Positions 47,331 to 59,401 of a stretch of DNA of 64,000 nucleotides are shown here, piece by piece. The DNA comes from Mactra quadrangularis. Its lineage: Eukaryota; Mollusca; Bivalvia; Venerida; Mactridae. Location: contig CM046304.1 in assembly GCA_025267735.1 (NCBI GenBank), positions 10,850,001 to 10,914,000 of the forward strand, written 5' to 3'. The first letter of the stretch is position 1; every line of letters starts with the position of its first letter. The notes below the pieces were generated by a model. It was given only the letters and a program-made list of their open reading frames with translations. It made no database searches and was not told where the DNA came from. Position numbers and translations under genes: made by a program.

Positions 47331-47671
47331 CAGTCCCATAAAATCGTGGCTTGTTGCGGACCCGTACGTGCAGACAGCCGTAGATCGTGGGAAGCCTTGC
47401 GTATAAAGGTGACGGTACGCACATAACACAGAACAACACACCCGTACAGAGACGTGACTTGAAGATATGCAAGTTTAATTCATACTCGGTCACGATTTTG
47501 TTCACGATTTGACTTTGAAACTGATACGTGTATCCTGAACTCATCTCACGGACTCTGGCAAAAACGTGACAGTCCGTACGGGCACGCAAGAGTTCGTACG
47601 GGTCCTTGCGGAGTTTGATCGCACGGTGCCCGTACGGTGCCCTCAAGGCTATATTTATATTTATGGGACTG
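47331..47671. mobile_element. 341-bp TIR element with CCCGTACG repeats
   Basis: Perfect 12-bp inverted ends CAGTCCCATAAA / TTTATGGGACTG. The interior repeats 'cccgtacg/cgtacggg' at least five times and 'cgtgac/gtcacg' several times. CAG...CTG ends recall hAT, but no 8-bp duplication is visible. The 107-codon minus ORF across it follows from its GC-richness. Confidence 0.8.
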
Positions 47672-47942
47672 TAGCTTTAATTCGTCACTAAACAAATGAC
47701 TAAAATTAATTTTAATGCCGCAAAGAATTAATAAATAGACTCTACAGGAGCTGGGATTACTGACTGATTAAAGTTTATATAAAATAGAAAAAATCTAGCG
47801 TGGCGCATAGAAACTATATTTGAGTTACGTAACGATATGAGTACGCGACAAGTATTTACTCAATTAGATATTTCTGGTGGGCAGAGTTTCACTCTGGTCA
47901 TGCAAGTTGTTTACTTTCGCAAAGAGCGTTAGATAGTTTTTG
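47672..47942. other. No gene seen
   Basis: Short AT-rich spacer between two TIR elements. Confidence 0.5.
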
Positions 47943-47945
47943 TTA

Positions 47946-48623
47946 TGCTAGGTTTACATCTGGCCACGATCTCCCCGATTAGCCAGAGGCTTAAAAATCG
48001 GGGAGCTCTACGATTAAATGGTATACTCCACGTTCTGTTACGCTTCCTTACGAAATCAGCACGTATTGTTGCGCTCTACTGCTCTGTTACGCTTTGTTGC
48101 GATCAACACGATTGGCTTCCACGCTCCACCACGTTCCGTTACGTCCTGTTAAGATCTCCCACGACAAAGCCGCTTTGTTGCGATCTCTTGCGAGTTGACC
48201 TACGAATTGAGACAAATGACCACGTTTTACGTCACGATTTGATATTTAAACAATAAATAATTCTTTCTCAGCGACATGGGATGAAAAAATGTTTCCACGC
48301 TGGTCCCGATCCGTTGCGATTGTACTCCACGTTCTGTTACGTTCTGTTACGTTCTGTTACGTTCTGTTACGCTTCGGTACGTTCCGTTACGTTTTGTTAC
48401 GAAGGCCACGCTCTGTCACGACTAGAAAATGAATCGGGGCAATCGTGGTGAAATTTAAGTTTGATTTAAAATCTGTCCCGATGCCCACGATGTCCCCGAT
48501 TCAACCACGTTCCGTTACGCTCCCCCACGCTCACCCCGATTCAACTCCGCGCTCTGTTACGTTCGCCACGATGCTCTGGAATCGGGGACATCGTGGTAAT
48601 CGTGGCCAGATGTAAACCTAGCA
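47946..48623. mobile_element. PIF/Harbinger-like non-autonomous element, 678 bp
   Basis: Perfect inverted ends TGCTAGGTTTACATCTGGCC (left) and its complement at the right (48599-48623), continuing a few bases to CACGAT. Flanked by TTA on both sides (47943-47945, 48624-48626), the TWA-type 3-bp duplication of PIF/Harbinger. The interior is packed with CG-containing words of the type 'acgttctgtt', 'ccacg' and 'ccccgat' in both orientations, including four consecutive 'gttctgttac' units at 48331-48370. No transposase ORF; the 103-codon plus ORF (47945-48256) is repeat-derived. Confidence 0.88.
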
Positions 48624-48626
48624 TTA

Positions 48627-49024
48627 GATAGTCTATGTTGAAAATTCATAAAATATGATGTCTGTTTTTAATCTTTACCAAACAATTCTTCCCTTAAATT
48701 TGTTTAATCTTTGAATCGACAAGTTTTTCCAAGACATCAAGGTATTGAAGGCAGAGTGCACACTGGAAAAAGCGGGTTTTATCACTTGACAACGCCACCT
48801 TGTGAGTGTGGCATTGCTAGCGATATACATCTGTGAACTAATATAAAGGGGGATAACATATGCCGGCTTAGTTGTAGTATAATGAGCTGTCACGACTCAA
48901 CTACGCCTTTTTGTCTATATTGAACATATTTGAAGCATGTAAGGAGACATCGTACCAAAACTATACGTGGTGTACGTGGTAAAGATACCGTGTCAGTAGA
49001 TACATTATGTCCAGTACTATCACA
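48627..49024. other. No gene seen
   Basis: AT-rich spacer. A 72-codon minus ORF has no recognisable features. Confidence 0.45.
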
Positions 49025-49026
49025 TA

Positions 49027-49337
49027 CAGTACCCAGCTAAAGTTTGAAGACATTTTCACTGTGTAAGCCTACTACATAGGTTTTATAAAAAAGTTGATTA
49101 CCGTTTTTTTTGAAGTGCCTTTAAGTTTTTCCTTTTTTGTGGTTTGGTACTATTTTAGTTGAAATTACCAAAGTTGCTTAAAACCTGTACACCAGAAAAT
49201 AATTACATTGAATTTGGTTTTTGGGGTTTACATCAACCATATTAAATATAATAAAAATGATGGTTCTACTGTATACAACCATTAGAATTTATTATTTTAT
49301 TGAATTTTCAATGTCTCCAAACTTTTGGTGGGTACTG
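49027..49337. mobile_element. 311-bp mariner/Tc1-type MITE
   Basis: Left CAGTACCCAGCTAAAGTTTG, right (reverse complement) CAGTACCCACCAAAAGTTTG, continuing GAAGACATT / GAGACATT. Flanked by TA on both sides. AT-rich, non-coding interior. Confidence 0.88.
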
Positions 49338-50754
49338 TATATAGTGTCTATATCTTAAATCTGATCATTATCTTATATGATGTTTTATGTTTACTGACGA
49401 GAAAGAATTGTCGTTAAGAATGTCTAAATGTCTAGCAAGAAGACTACTACTAAAAGCAGAAAGAGCCATTAGTGAACATTATAACAAGCCTTCAATGTGC
49501 AAAATACGTCATACACATGTACATTGTAGTCTTATGAAATGCTAAGTTAATATTGATTGTTAAGATTATAGTATGATGTTTTATTTAAAAGGCTCGTTGA
49601 TAACGATCGTTTCTGAACGACATCTATTCTGGACAAAAGCTAATCGTCCATAAATCCAAAGTGCTTTTAGCACGGAAGTATTTACAGCTGAAAATTCATA
49701 TCATAAAACCATTCATTCAACAATACATATATGTTATAAAACCATGTTTTGAAAGATCAATCAGCATATTCGTGTGTTAATACTAACGTTGAATGGATGA
49801 TAAGTATTACATATACGAGTACATATTATAAGCTTATAACATTTTAGTTTATATCTTAAGAAGTGAGGAGTTATCGCTCGTCATGCCCCTGTCACACAAC
49901 ACAACAAAGAAAACGTGTAACACATCTGATTGAAAAGAGCAATCACGATTACTATCAAAACACCATTCAAAGTAATAAATTGACAAATTCTATCCACTCA
50001 CTTTCTTTATTATTCATTCCGATCTAATTGAAAAAAAATATTTCAAACCATTAATATTTTATTAACGTTTATGTTATAACTATATCACGATTTTAATATT
50101 TTCAAATTTAACGATGTCGCTGTAAGATAGCTTTTTTTACCCGTTTGTACTCAGAAAATATTGTTATGGTTCTTCTAAAAGTTTTAATATTCACATTATA
50201 GAAAGAAATATGTCATCGAATTAATATCATGTCTTAACAAACAGTAAATTAAATACTTGAGCATCCTCTGTTTTTCTGCTTTTACAGGTCAAATATTATT
50301 ATGTTAAATATCATCATCTACTATATGTTTACCAGTGGAATACCGAGATTCATCAGTAAAATAAAAGTCGATATTCCACTGTTTTGAAACAATGAAAATA
50401 AATTTGTTACTTTCACTAATTGGATGCGACGTTCTGAAAGCATATCAGACCGAAACAATAAATAATGTCAGTTTGAAGCATATAATAAACAGAAAATAGG
50501 TTTATTTTGGTGTAATATCTGTATATTTTACTCGTGATTTAAGGTTATTATATTTTCACTCGTTGCTACGCTACGTGTAAACATATTACATCCTTAACTC
50601 ATTCGCGCTATTAAAATCGATCATCAAAACGCATTACCTAAAATATAGGCTTCACAGAAAAACATTTGCTTTAGTCGAATCATAGACATAGCAAAAATTC
50701 AATCGTGTTAACGGGTAAATTAAAACAAAAGTAGGATAATACAATCACGATAGC
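49338..50754. other. No gene seen
   Basis: AT-rich DNA between the MITE and the hAT element. Nothing was recognised. Confidence 0.45.
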
Positions 50755-50762
50755 CTCAATTT

Positions 50763-52389
50763 TAGAGGTGAAACGATTAATCGCGGTTCACAAAGAATCG
50801 CGATTTTTAACGCTCGATTCGGTTCGGTTCGATTCGATTCGGAAGAGGCAGTTTCGATTCGATTCTTTTTTTAAATACTGTCTTTTTCAGTAGTTTTGTG
50901 AGTTGAATGAAACGCCCCTTTTCGGTTAAAATAAGCATTTTTTTATAGTAAACTAAAATAGTGTACCCTTTTTGACCGATGATTGTTAATCCAGATAAAA
51001 GTTGTAAAAAGTGAGACTGCCCGCTGCAATTATACATGTTAATTACGCGTACATGTCAATTAGACCTTATTGTCGGTCACACGCTGGGAGATTAACTCGC
51101 TGACAGAAAATCGATAATGGAGTCGTCGAGTTAGTTAACACGCTTGATATCATTCATATATACCTAAGACTGGTACCTAGAGAGAATATAGTGATAAAGG
51201 GGCCACCAAGATATAACCAGTCGATGTAGTTTTACACGATCGGCAATATTGGGGGATTTTTCTTAAGAAAAACAAATTAAACTTTTCACATCGTCGTTTC
51301 CTGAAGCATCATTTGTTAAATCAAGATGAAAACATTGAAAACAATAAGTTTTTTAATCACAAAAGATGTTTCATATGAAACTGCTATCTAGCGTGGGTCG
51401 CGAAAATGAATGACATAACGCCGAAATGGTTGAAGCGATTTCGTTCCCTATGATACAAAATTAAATCAAGCATGATAAAGTAATTTAGAGATAAACTGTA
51501 AACTTAATTGTTTGTTTTGACATTATTTACGTTTATTTTCGGGAAAATCCTTTTTGTTTTTCTTAACTATTAAAATCGGGCAAAACGTGGTTGGTTAGAT
51601 TTTATTTACTATAAATTGGAAATGAATTCTATGAAATGTCCGAAGACAATTGTATATTTTCACTAATACGTTCATTAAAGCCCAAAAATAATTTTATTTT
51701 GAAATAAACATTAGTGTAAGAAAGTTATAAATATAAATCTAGAGTTGATAAAAAATAATTTAACGTTTATGATGTGATGAGAATTATTTTAAATCATGCC
51801 AGAGCCAAAAGAAAATATTTGGAAACAAACTAAATTAAGCTGGTCATAGTGATCTACATTTGCTGAATGCTTGCAATTTTTTATTGTCTAAGCGTAACCT
51901 TAACTAGTCATTAATTATGGCATTGATGCACTGATGAATAATTTTATTTTGATAATGACTTGAGTCATATACTGTTTGTACGTACATGTAGGTAAGGAGA
52001 AATAAACAATTTGTCCATGGGCATTACTTTTCATTAAAAAGTTGGAAATAATACGATTTGTCATTTATATATGCTAAAATGCAGTAAAATATTTTTAACT
52101 ATTCAAGCTCTAATACCTGTAAAATGGGTATTATTAAAGAATTAGAATTAGAATTTTTCGTCTTCCGGGAGGGAGGTCCCTCAGATAAAAATGCACTGTT
52201 CTTAAATATATATATATTTATGTTCTATTGTCTTTGGGTTGTATCTCTTTCTTAATTCTTTTTATAATTTATTTTTTGTTATGTCCTATATAATTCCAGT
52301 AGAAAATCGAATTGAATCGAAAAATTGAATCGTTTGATGAAAAATCGAAATCGAATCGAATCGAAAATTTTTGAATCGTTTCACCTCTA
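50763..52389. mobile_element. hAT-like element, 1627 bp, perfect 8-bp TSD
   Basis: Ends TAGAGGTGAAACGATTAATC (left) and TAGAGGTGAAACGATTCAAA (right, reverse complement), with CTCAATTT duplicated exactly at 50755-50762 and 52390-52397. Subterminal regions repeat 'tcgattcg/cgaatcga' many times on both sides. TIR sequence and 8-bp duplication are diagnostic of hAT. The interior shows no BED finger or hAT dimerisation motif, so it is non-autonomous. The 76-codon minus ORF (50807-51037) comes from the repeats. Confidence 0.92.
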
Positions 52390-52713
52390 CTCAATTTATT
52401 TGATGCTAATGAGGATATATGTTATATAGTCAATATTTTTGGTCCCTGAAGGGTCTGCTGTTTTTTAATAATCAATACGGTAAAGTGTTATATTAGGCTA
52501 AATGTTAACACGGTTCCATAATTATGTATGATGTTTCATCCCTTCAGGGTTTATAGGTCAACTATTTTTGTTTCAATGTTGTATAGTAAGGTTTTTGTTG
52601 GGAAATAATTCCAATATTCATGGTACAAAGTATATGTCTTGCTAAAGACCCTAAAGCTACTATGTTACCAATACAACCATTTTTCTTCTATCATTTCAAT
52701 ATTCATGATTTAA

Positions 52714-53860
52714 TCTATACTATTAAATTTGCGAGTTTCATGTTTTGTGGAAGAAACTGCGCAGCTTTGAATAAATCTTTTGTTTGTCGCTGGAGCACCG
52801 ATATACCGGCATATCAAGTTGACAATTCTTTTTTGACAAAGCCTCTTGATATTTGCAAAAACTGCCAAAAAATCAACAAAAATAGTGGTTTTTTTTGTGT
52901 CTAAAAATAGTTCTAGATAAAACTAAAAATAGACACGTCAAACCGGAAAATCGAGTTTGATTCTCGACGTGAAGTAAAATATTTCTGATCTTTACTGAAT
53001 CGAATGTAATGCCTCTGTCACATGACTGTAACTGCTGTATTATCATGGGGAATCACCCAGAATACGTGCAACCTTCTTGCCATTTTTTGAATATTCACCA
53101 AGCACGCGTTCTTTGTTTTTTAAATAATACCCATAAACGGCATACTCACCCAATTCTTATATTTTACATTATGCAGAATAAAACACTTCAAGTACTTCAC
53201 ATTTAATTTCGAGAGATACTGCGATCTGTCTGCGCAATTCACAAGAACGGTGACAAATTGTTAGTTACAATAATTAGATTCTTATAGAAATTACTGCACC
53301 ACAAAGTATCACTTGAGAGCTATCAGAGACATAGGTAAAAAATTATACGTGTCTGGTCACGCTATCTACCGAAGGTACGCTGACCGCTTCTAAGGGAGCT
53401 ACGAAGCGGTGTAATATGGGAGAACATATTCTCGGTCCATTCTTTCACAAGCAAGCTCAATATGTACCAGTGAGCCCTGAGAAGCTTGCTGTTGTTTTCT
53501 ATACGCTGACCCAGCGGTCTGTAATGATTGGACACAGTTGTTAGACAGATCAATATTATTCATGTAATTATTTCAGGTTTCATGTTGAAAGGGATTAAAT
53601 ATCGAGAATTCACTTTTGAAATGAAAATACAAGCTCGTTTCGTTGGGTGACCAACTTTCATAACTCCATGATACATTTTCACAGTGTTCAGTCCTTTTAG
53701 AACTTGACAAATCCACAATTATCAATTTCAAACTTCCTACAAATATTTTGCAATCTCTTATGATCAAGTTTCATATGGCTTTTAAACATGCCTGTTTCGA
53801 GGAACAGTTTCGAAAACTGTCATTACCTAAAGCCCGTGCTTGCACGGGCTCCCATCTAGT
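52714..53860 (+). mobile_element. Non-autonomous Helitron, copy 3
   Basis: 5' TCTATACTATTAAATTTGCG; 3' hairpin (53831-53850) and CTAGT (53856-53860). Largely identical to 1363-2494 except for a ~47-bp insertion around 53360-53410 ('ccgaaggtacgctgaccgct' within it), a ~45-bp absence near 53715 and a short insertion near 53640. The shared 63-81-codon ORF at 53009 is not a known domain. Confidence 0.9.
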
Positions 53861-54158
53861 AGTTTCATAAACTTCTGATTCATAGTAAAGGTTTTGTAAA
53901 GTTTTGGTTCGAAAATCAGCACTATGGAAGACACACATAGAACAGCCATTAGAAAATCGTGGACCACCTTTATCTATTCCATTACCGAGGATCAGAGCAT
54001 AAGCGTTGTGGATTATTTGATACTAAAAACATTTTAAGTATGAATTTGAGAGAAGATATCGAATGCAAAGAAACTACCGCAGGAATAAATAGATAATTAA
54101 TAGCAATTATTCTATGGCGAGGTCCAAAAGCATTTTAAGTATTCTTTGATTCTCTTAG

Positions 54159-54452
54159 ACAGAATAAATTAAGTAACAGTGTAGGAGTTTTATTGTCTAA
54201 CATCACAGTCGACGTGCCAAGATATATGCCTCACACCGATTTTACACATCTAAACTCCACAACCAACAAATCTGAGATAATTCACCAACAACAAGATTCT
54301 ACCGACGGTAGAAATAAAGAATGCCATATATGTATAAACCAAAGCGTTCTCATAGGCTTAGCATCATGCGTCATGCTTGACGTCATACTTTATGTACTAG
54401 TTGTGGGGATAGAGTCATGCGACAAAACGAGTGCTTTTTCTGTAAACAACAG
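54159..54452 (+). CDS. Candidate exon with one membrane segment
   Basis: Open frame bounded by 'gattctcttag' (acceptor-like, AG at 54157-54158) and 'AACAACAG|GTGACT' (donor-like at 54453). The ~98 codons contain four N-glycosylation sequons (NIT, NST, NKS, NQS) ahead of a hydrophobic stretch (VLIGLASCVMLDVILYVLVV). That layout is sensible for an extracellular segment followed by a transmembrane helix. No family is recognised and no neighbouring exon was found. It may be a chance ORF: the pyrimidine tract is modest and no ATG is in frame. Confidence 0.25.
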
Positions 54453-54456
54453 GTGA

Positions 54457-55218
54457 CTAGTTCAATTCGGATTTATTTGTGACGACTAAAATTGATACAT
54501 ACATGGTTCAATAGGGTCATAAACTTCTGGCTCAATATTATAGCTATACGTTCCTACTCAATCAAGATCTTAAGGTCAGTTCAATATTATGTGAATTAAC
54601 TAAGTGTTCATTTTTAGCAAGCTCGACTCTGAAACACTTGCAACCATCAAAATCATCTTACTTGCAACTCTATGGTGTCAATGAGGTGCCAGGCACTCTT
54701 TTTAAAATAAAGTATGTTGTCATTTAAACAACGACATTAGTCTCACTCTTACGAGAAGACGATCTGGTTGTTTTATCAGGGTGAAAAATGGACGTAAGAT
54801 CTAGACTGCCAAATTGACTTCCTTTAAGGAGCTTTGTGATCTGAAACAATCCATTTATTTTCCATCATCATTCTTTGACAGTCATTATATAAGATTATAA
54901 ATGAGTGTTGAATTCAGAGCTCCTGATTTGAAGTATTTTAAAAATAGACTCGATACGTTTGAGACTTGGTCTACACAGATTCAATCAGACAAATCAGCTG
55001 AATTCTACTATACATGTAGAGGAGACGTAATTTTTCTTGTGGTTTAAGACTTAGTTCATTGGAAAAGGAGATAATGCATTACAATAACATTTGATAAGTT
55101 CTAAAAATTGTGTTTATTTACAAATGATATATCACATTGAAAACGTAATCGATCTTCTTCTTCTCTATGGTCGTCTCGTGAAATCTGGAAATAGACAAAC
55201 AGTAAGGTAAATTAAGTA
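54457..55218. other. No gene seen
   Basis: AT-rich intergenic DNA without recognisable content. Confidence 0.45.
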
Positions 55219-55322
55219 TGGCTGTTGAGGCTAACATACTGAGAAACTGAGGCTAATTCATATAGCCGCCGAGACTAACACTTAGAAACTCAGGCTAATA
55301 AAATATGGCTGTTGAGGCTCAA
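55219..55322. repeat. ~45-bp minisatellite, about 2.3 units
   Basis: Unit of the form 'atggctgttgaggctaacat' + 'actgagaaactgaggctaat'. The second unit is diverged ('atagccgccgagactaacac') and the third is partial. Confidence 0.75.
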
Positions 55323-55654
55323 ATAAAAATGAATGACTCTTTGTCCTGATTTCTTATAGATTTGCTGTGGTTTAAACCAATGGAAGGCAATTCAATAAAA
55401 GCTAAACAACCTGAGTTAAAAAATGACTCCTTTGGATTATTGCGCAACACAATCATCTTGTGTTTTACTGATGAATTCTTACTTTGATTTCTGGTATGCC
55501 AAAGCTCTGCTAGTCATTAAACGTTAAGTGATTGAGTAAAACTCTTATGGTTGTTCAATTAACAATCCATCTCAACATCAACATGACTGCATTATGGAAG
55601 ATTTCTGGTTAGATGATGAACGAGTGCTTTTTATTTTGATGATATGCTTAAAAT

Positions 55655-55735
55655 TTGTTTGTTTGTTTGTTGGGTTTAACGCCGTAGCAACACATTGTAT
55701 AGATCATATAACTCGTGGAAAGGCTAAAGTTTATG
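55655..55735 (-). mobile_element. SINE 3'-end fragment with internal deletion
   Basis: Minus-strand tail of the first SINE family: GGCGTTAAACCCAACAAA + (CAAA)n preceded by 'atacaatgtgttgctac'. The 'ggtcagtcaacccactcact' part present in the copy at 22785-23069 is missing, then 'gtggaaaggctaaa' resumes briefly. Confidence 0.75.
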
Positions 55736-55974
55736 TCGGGTGTGGTATTCCTCTCTTTGAAAATTCCTTGGCCACGTTGCTGCTCTTTAAGCCAAGGTAT
55801 ATAAAACACGATTCATAATAGCCTCTCTATCGTCCCATTATTTGGGAGGGTTTGTTTTTAATATTAATTTGGGTGGGTTCACCATCTAGGACATTTTGAT
55901 AGAGTTCTGACTTTGCTGCACTCTCAATAGTTAAGGACTATGTTAAAATTAAAATTAAAGAAAGGTACCTTTAA

Positions 55975-57600
55975 GTACCGACCTCCAAAAAGTTGGTTAG
56001 GGTTATTGCAGTGCTAAAATATCATAATGTGTAATCATCTCTTTTTCCTGAAATCTTTTGGACCAGGCAATATAACCATAGGTACTTCACATCACCTGTG
56101 AATACAGAAATAAATACGTTATTTTCTGTGCAAGTTTCCTTTTAATCTAGCAAACAATTTCAGAATACATATACAGATATGGAATGCACTAATATTACTC
56201 TAGATGCACTGAGACATACATTTTCTATATCTTTGACTAAATTTACATATCTGAATCAAACTAGTGGACACCGTAATCAAAACTTGGGTGTCCATATTGA
56301 GGTGTGTATTAAGTACCGGCCCTCAAAAAGTTGGTTAGGGTAAATGCAGTGATAAAAATATCATAATGTTTAATCATCCCTCTTGCCTGAAATATTTTGG
56401 ACCAGGCAATATTATCGTAGGTACTTCACATCACCTGTGAATACAGAAATAAATACGTTATTTTCTGTGCAAGTTTCCTTTTATTCTAGCGAACAATTTC
56501 AGAATACATATGCAGATATTGAATGCACTAATATTACTCTAGATGCACTGAGGCTTACATTTTCTATATCTGTGACTGAATTTACATATATAAACAAACA
56601 AACAAGTGGGCTCTGTAATCAAACTTTGGGCGTCCATTTTGTGTGTATTAAAATCTTATTCATTACACATCTTTGCGGAAGTCAGGGGCTAATCACAAAA
56701 ACGTGTGTACATACGCGAACTGAACTTCTATGTAAAGATTGCAAGATTTCGATGAAATGTCTTAAGAATGGTTTATTTTTTATAAGGTTATTGCTATATA
56801 TGTCAGTAGATTTGATGGTATATTGTTTTAAGGTATTTATTTGACGCCACGTGGGAACTTTTTTGTGCCTAATTACTTTATATTGACATCCATCAGTTCC
56901 GTCTTAGATTGGTCGATGTTTTGTTAGCAGATGACCATTTATTTTGTGATACCACCTTTGTTTAAGGACTATGTAATAGTTGAAATTACAGAAAGGTACC
57001 TTTAAGTACCGGCCCACAAAATGTTGGTTAGGGTAAATGCAGTGCTAAAAATATCATAATGTTTAATCATCCCTCTTGCCTGAAATATTTTGGACCAGGC
57101 AATATTATCGTAGGTACTTCACATCGCCTGTGAATACAGAAATAAATACGTTATTTTCTGTGCAAGTTTCCTTTTATTCTAGCGAACAATTTCAGAATAC
57201 ATATGCAGATATTGAATGCACTAATATTACTCTAGATGCACTGAGGCTTACATTTTCTATATCTGTGACTGAATTTACATATATGAATAAACAAACAAGT
57301 AGGCTCTGTAATCAAAATTTGGGCGTCCATTTTGTGTGTATTAAAAACTTATTCATTACACATCTTTGCGGAAGTCAGGGGCTAATCACAAAAACGTGTG
57401 TACATACGCGAACTGAACTTCTATCTAAAGATTGCAAGATTTTGATGAAATGTCTTAAGAATGGTTTATTTTTATGAAGTTATTGCTATATATGTCTGTA
57501 GATTTGATGATTTATTGTTTTAAGGTATTTATTTGACGCCACGTGGGAACTTTTTTGTGCCTAATTACTTTATTTTGACATCCATCGGTTCCGTCTTAAA
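55975..57600. repeat. Tandem repeat: one ~340-bp partial and two ~685-bp units
   Basis: Units begin at 'agtaccg(a/g)cc..aaagttggttaggg' (55975, 56315, 57007). Units 2 and 3 are nearly identical for ~685 bp, including the long ORFs at 56383 and 57076, which begin at TTG and have no family features. Unit 1 breaks off after ~340 bp. Confidence 0.88.
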
Positions 57601-59160
57601 TTGGTCGATGTTTTGTTAGCAGATGACCATCTATTGTGTCATACCACCTTTGTTTAAATTGGCCGTGTATTGAAAAATCAAGAGTATGGTTGCTCGATAT
57701 AGCCCTCGTGCATTTTATTCGAGAGCTTCTAATCTCCGTTTGTGAAATTGTTCGTTGAAATTTGTGAAACATATTGTATTCTTTAAATGTTTTGTAGTTT
57801 ATAATGTATTGTTGACAACAAATCATGTGACCAAAATTTGAGGGCTTCACCACTTGTCGTTGACTTAAGTTAGATCGTATTGTAGCAAAGATTTTAAGTT
57901 TCGAGTGCGTCTTTGAAATTCTCTCATCGTAAACGTAAGTTCAACGTAAGTAAGTAAGTAATTTCGGAAAATTCCCTATCTTACGTAAGATTCTTATGAA
58001 ACAGTCCCAGTTCTTTATCAGCACTGCGTTCAGTAAGCATTTAACGTTAGTCAATCACCGTTACCGTTATGAACGGTTAATTGAACGATCCGTTAAAGCG
58101 CGAACGTTTAAAGATAGCGGACAAGAGAATCTTTATTTCAATTTATTAGAAGAATTCGGAGAGGAGGAATTGTTTTTTTTGTAAATGTATTGATCTAAAT
58201 ATACGGGAGTAACACCACCGACTTCGTTGTAATGGCAGTTACTAATTTGCACAATATACTGGAACTATTTTGTTTCAGGTTGTTTCATACTTGCGTACTA
58301 TATACTTAAACCGTTTGCTGTTTGCCTGAAACATTTTCCGCTAACAGGCCGTTCAATAATGACATTAGTGAATTATACCTATTTTAAGTGTGTTACTTTC
58401 ATTACTTGTGTCCATTATTGGACACCGTACTTTTTGTTTGTACTACTTCTTTATTGTAAAGTTGTATTTTGGACATGTTGAAAATTATGAATTTTAGAAT
58501 ATAGAGATATTGTATTATACTGATTTCAGACAAAGTATAAATTAATTTGTATTTTTAACTCTTAGTGCATCTGTACGGGGGTGTACACAATCTGATTGGA
58601 AGGTTTTATTTTAACTGTTTTCACTGTACTTCATGTAAACTTGCACAAAAGTTTACATGTTTAAACTCACTTTTTTCATAAAAAATAAATATTCATAAAC
58701 CACTTTTTTGATATTTTTCTATTAAACTTACTTAATTATTTCATTAGGATTAAAATGAAAACTGAAATGTATGAAAATTATGTGTAAATTTCAATTATTG
58801 CAACCACACCTATTTTATAGTCACCAAGGACATTCGTAAATTACATAGTCCTTAAATTGGCTGATGTTTTGTTAGCAGATGACAATTTTATTGAGTAATG
58901 TCACCTTTGTTTGCGTTGGTCGTGTATTGAAAAATCAAGAGTATGTTGGCTCGGGATAGCCCTCGTGCATTTTCTTCGAGAGCTTCTACTCTTCGTTGGT
59001 GTAATTGTTCATTGAAGTGTGTGAAACATACATTCTTAAAATGTATTGTAGTTCCTGTTTTGACAACAAATCATGTGACCAAAATTTTAGGGCTTACGGA
59101 AATTTCGCTATCTTACGTAAGATTCTTATGAAACGGTCCCAGTTCTTTATCAGTGACAGG
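57600..59160. repeat. Second duplicated block (57598-58015 and 58854-59153)
   Basis: 'gatgttttgttagcagatga', 'cgtgtattgaaaaatcaaga', 'atagccctcgtgcattt', 'caaatcatgtgaccaaaatt' and 'atcttacgtaagattcttat' occur in the same order in both blocks, with the second shorter. The DNA between (58020-58735) is AT-rich and unassigned. A 62-codon plus ORF (57996-58184) has protein-like composition but no recognised family. Confidence 0.75.
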
Positions 59161-59401
59161 TTAGAATTTGTAATTTCATTTACATGTACTACATGGTAAG
59201 ATAAATTCCGCTATGGTCTAACATCAATATATTTGTAAACCATGAAAATTGGTAACACAATTTAACACCTTTCCTTGATTATTTCCTTATTTATTTCATT
59301 AGGATTAAAATGAAAACTGAAATTTATTTGTAAATTTCAATTATTGCAACCATGCCTATTTTAAAGCCATGAAGGATATTCGTGAATAACATAGTCCTTA
59401 A

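Larger units (their letters stand above)
55931..59401. mobile_element. Composite element with TTAAGGACTATGT inverted ends
   Basis: TTAAGGACTATGT occurs at 55931 and 56962 in direct orientation and as ACATAGTCCTTAA at 58843-58855 and 59389-59401. Each pair can be read as the ends of a TIR element with TTAA duplicated at the edge (piggyBac-like spacing, inferred). The ~110 bp before each right end ('tttcattaggattaaaatga', 'attattgcaacca') is duplicated (58738-58855 and 59290-59401). The interior holds tandem repeats and shared blocks. No transposase was recognised. Confidence 0.6.

Noticed and set aside
47323..47646. 107-codon minus ORF in the CCCGTACG-rich element
   Set aside because: The frame is open because the GC-rich repeats lack stop words; it spans nearly the entire TIR element and has no domain.
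56383..57477. Two homologous ORFs (153 and 133 codons)
   Set aside because: They are similar only because the ~685-bp DNA unit is duplicated. They start at TTG, show no domain, and their composition matches the AT-rich background.
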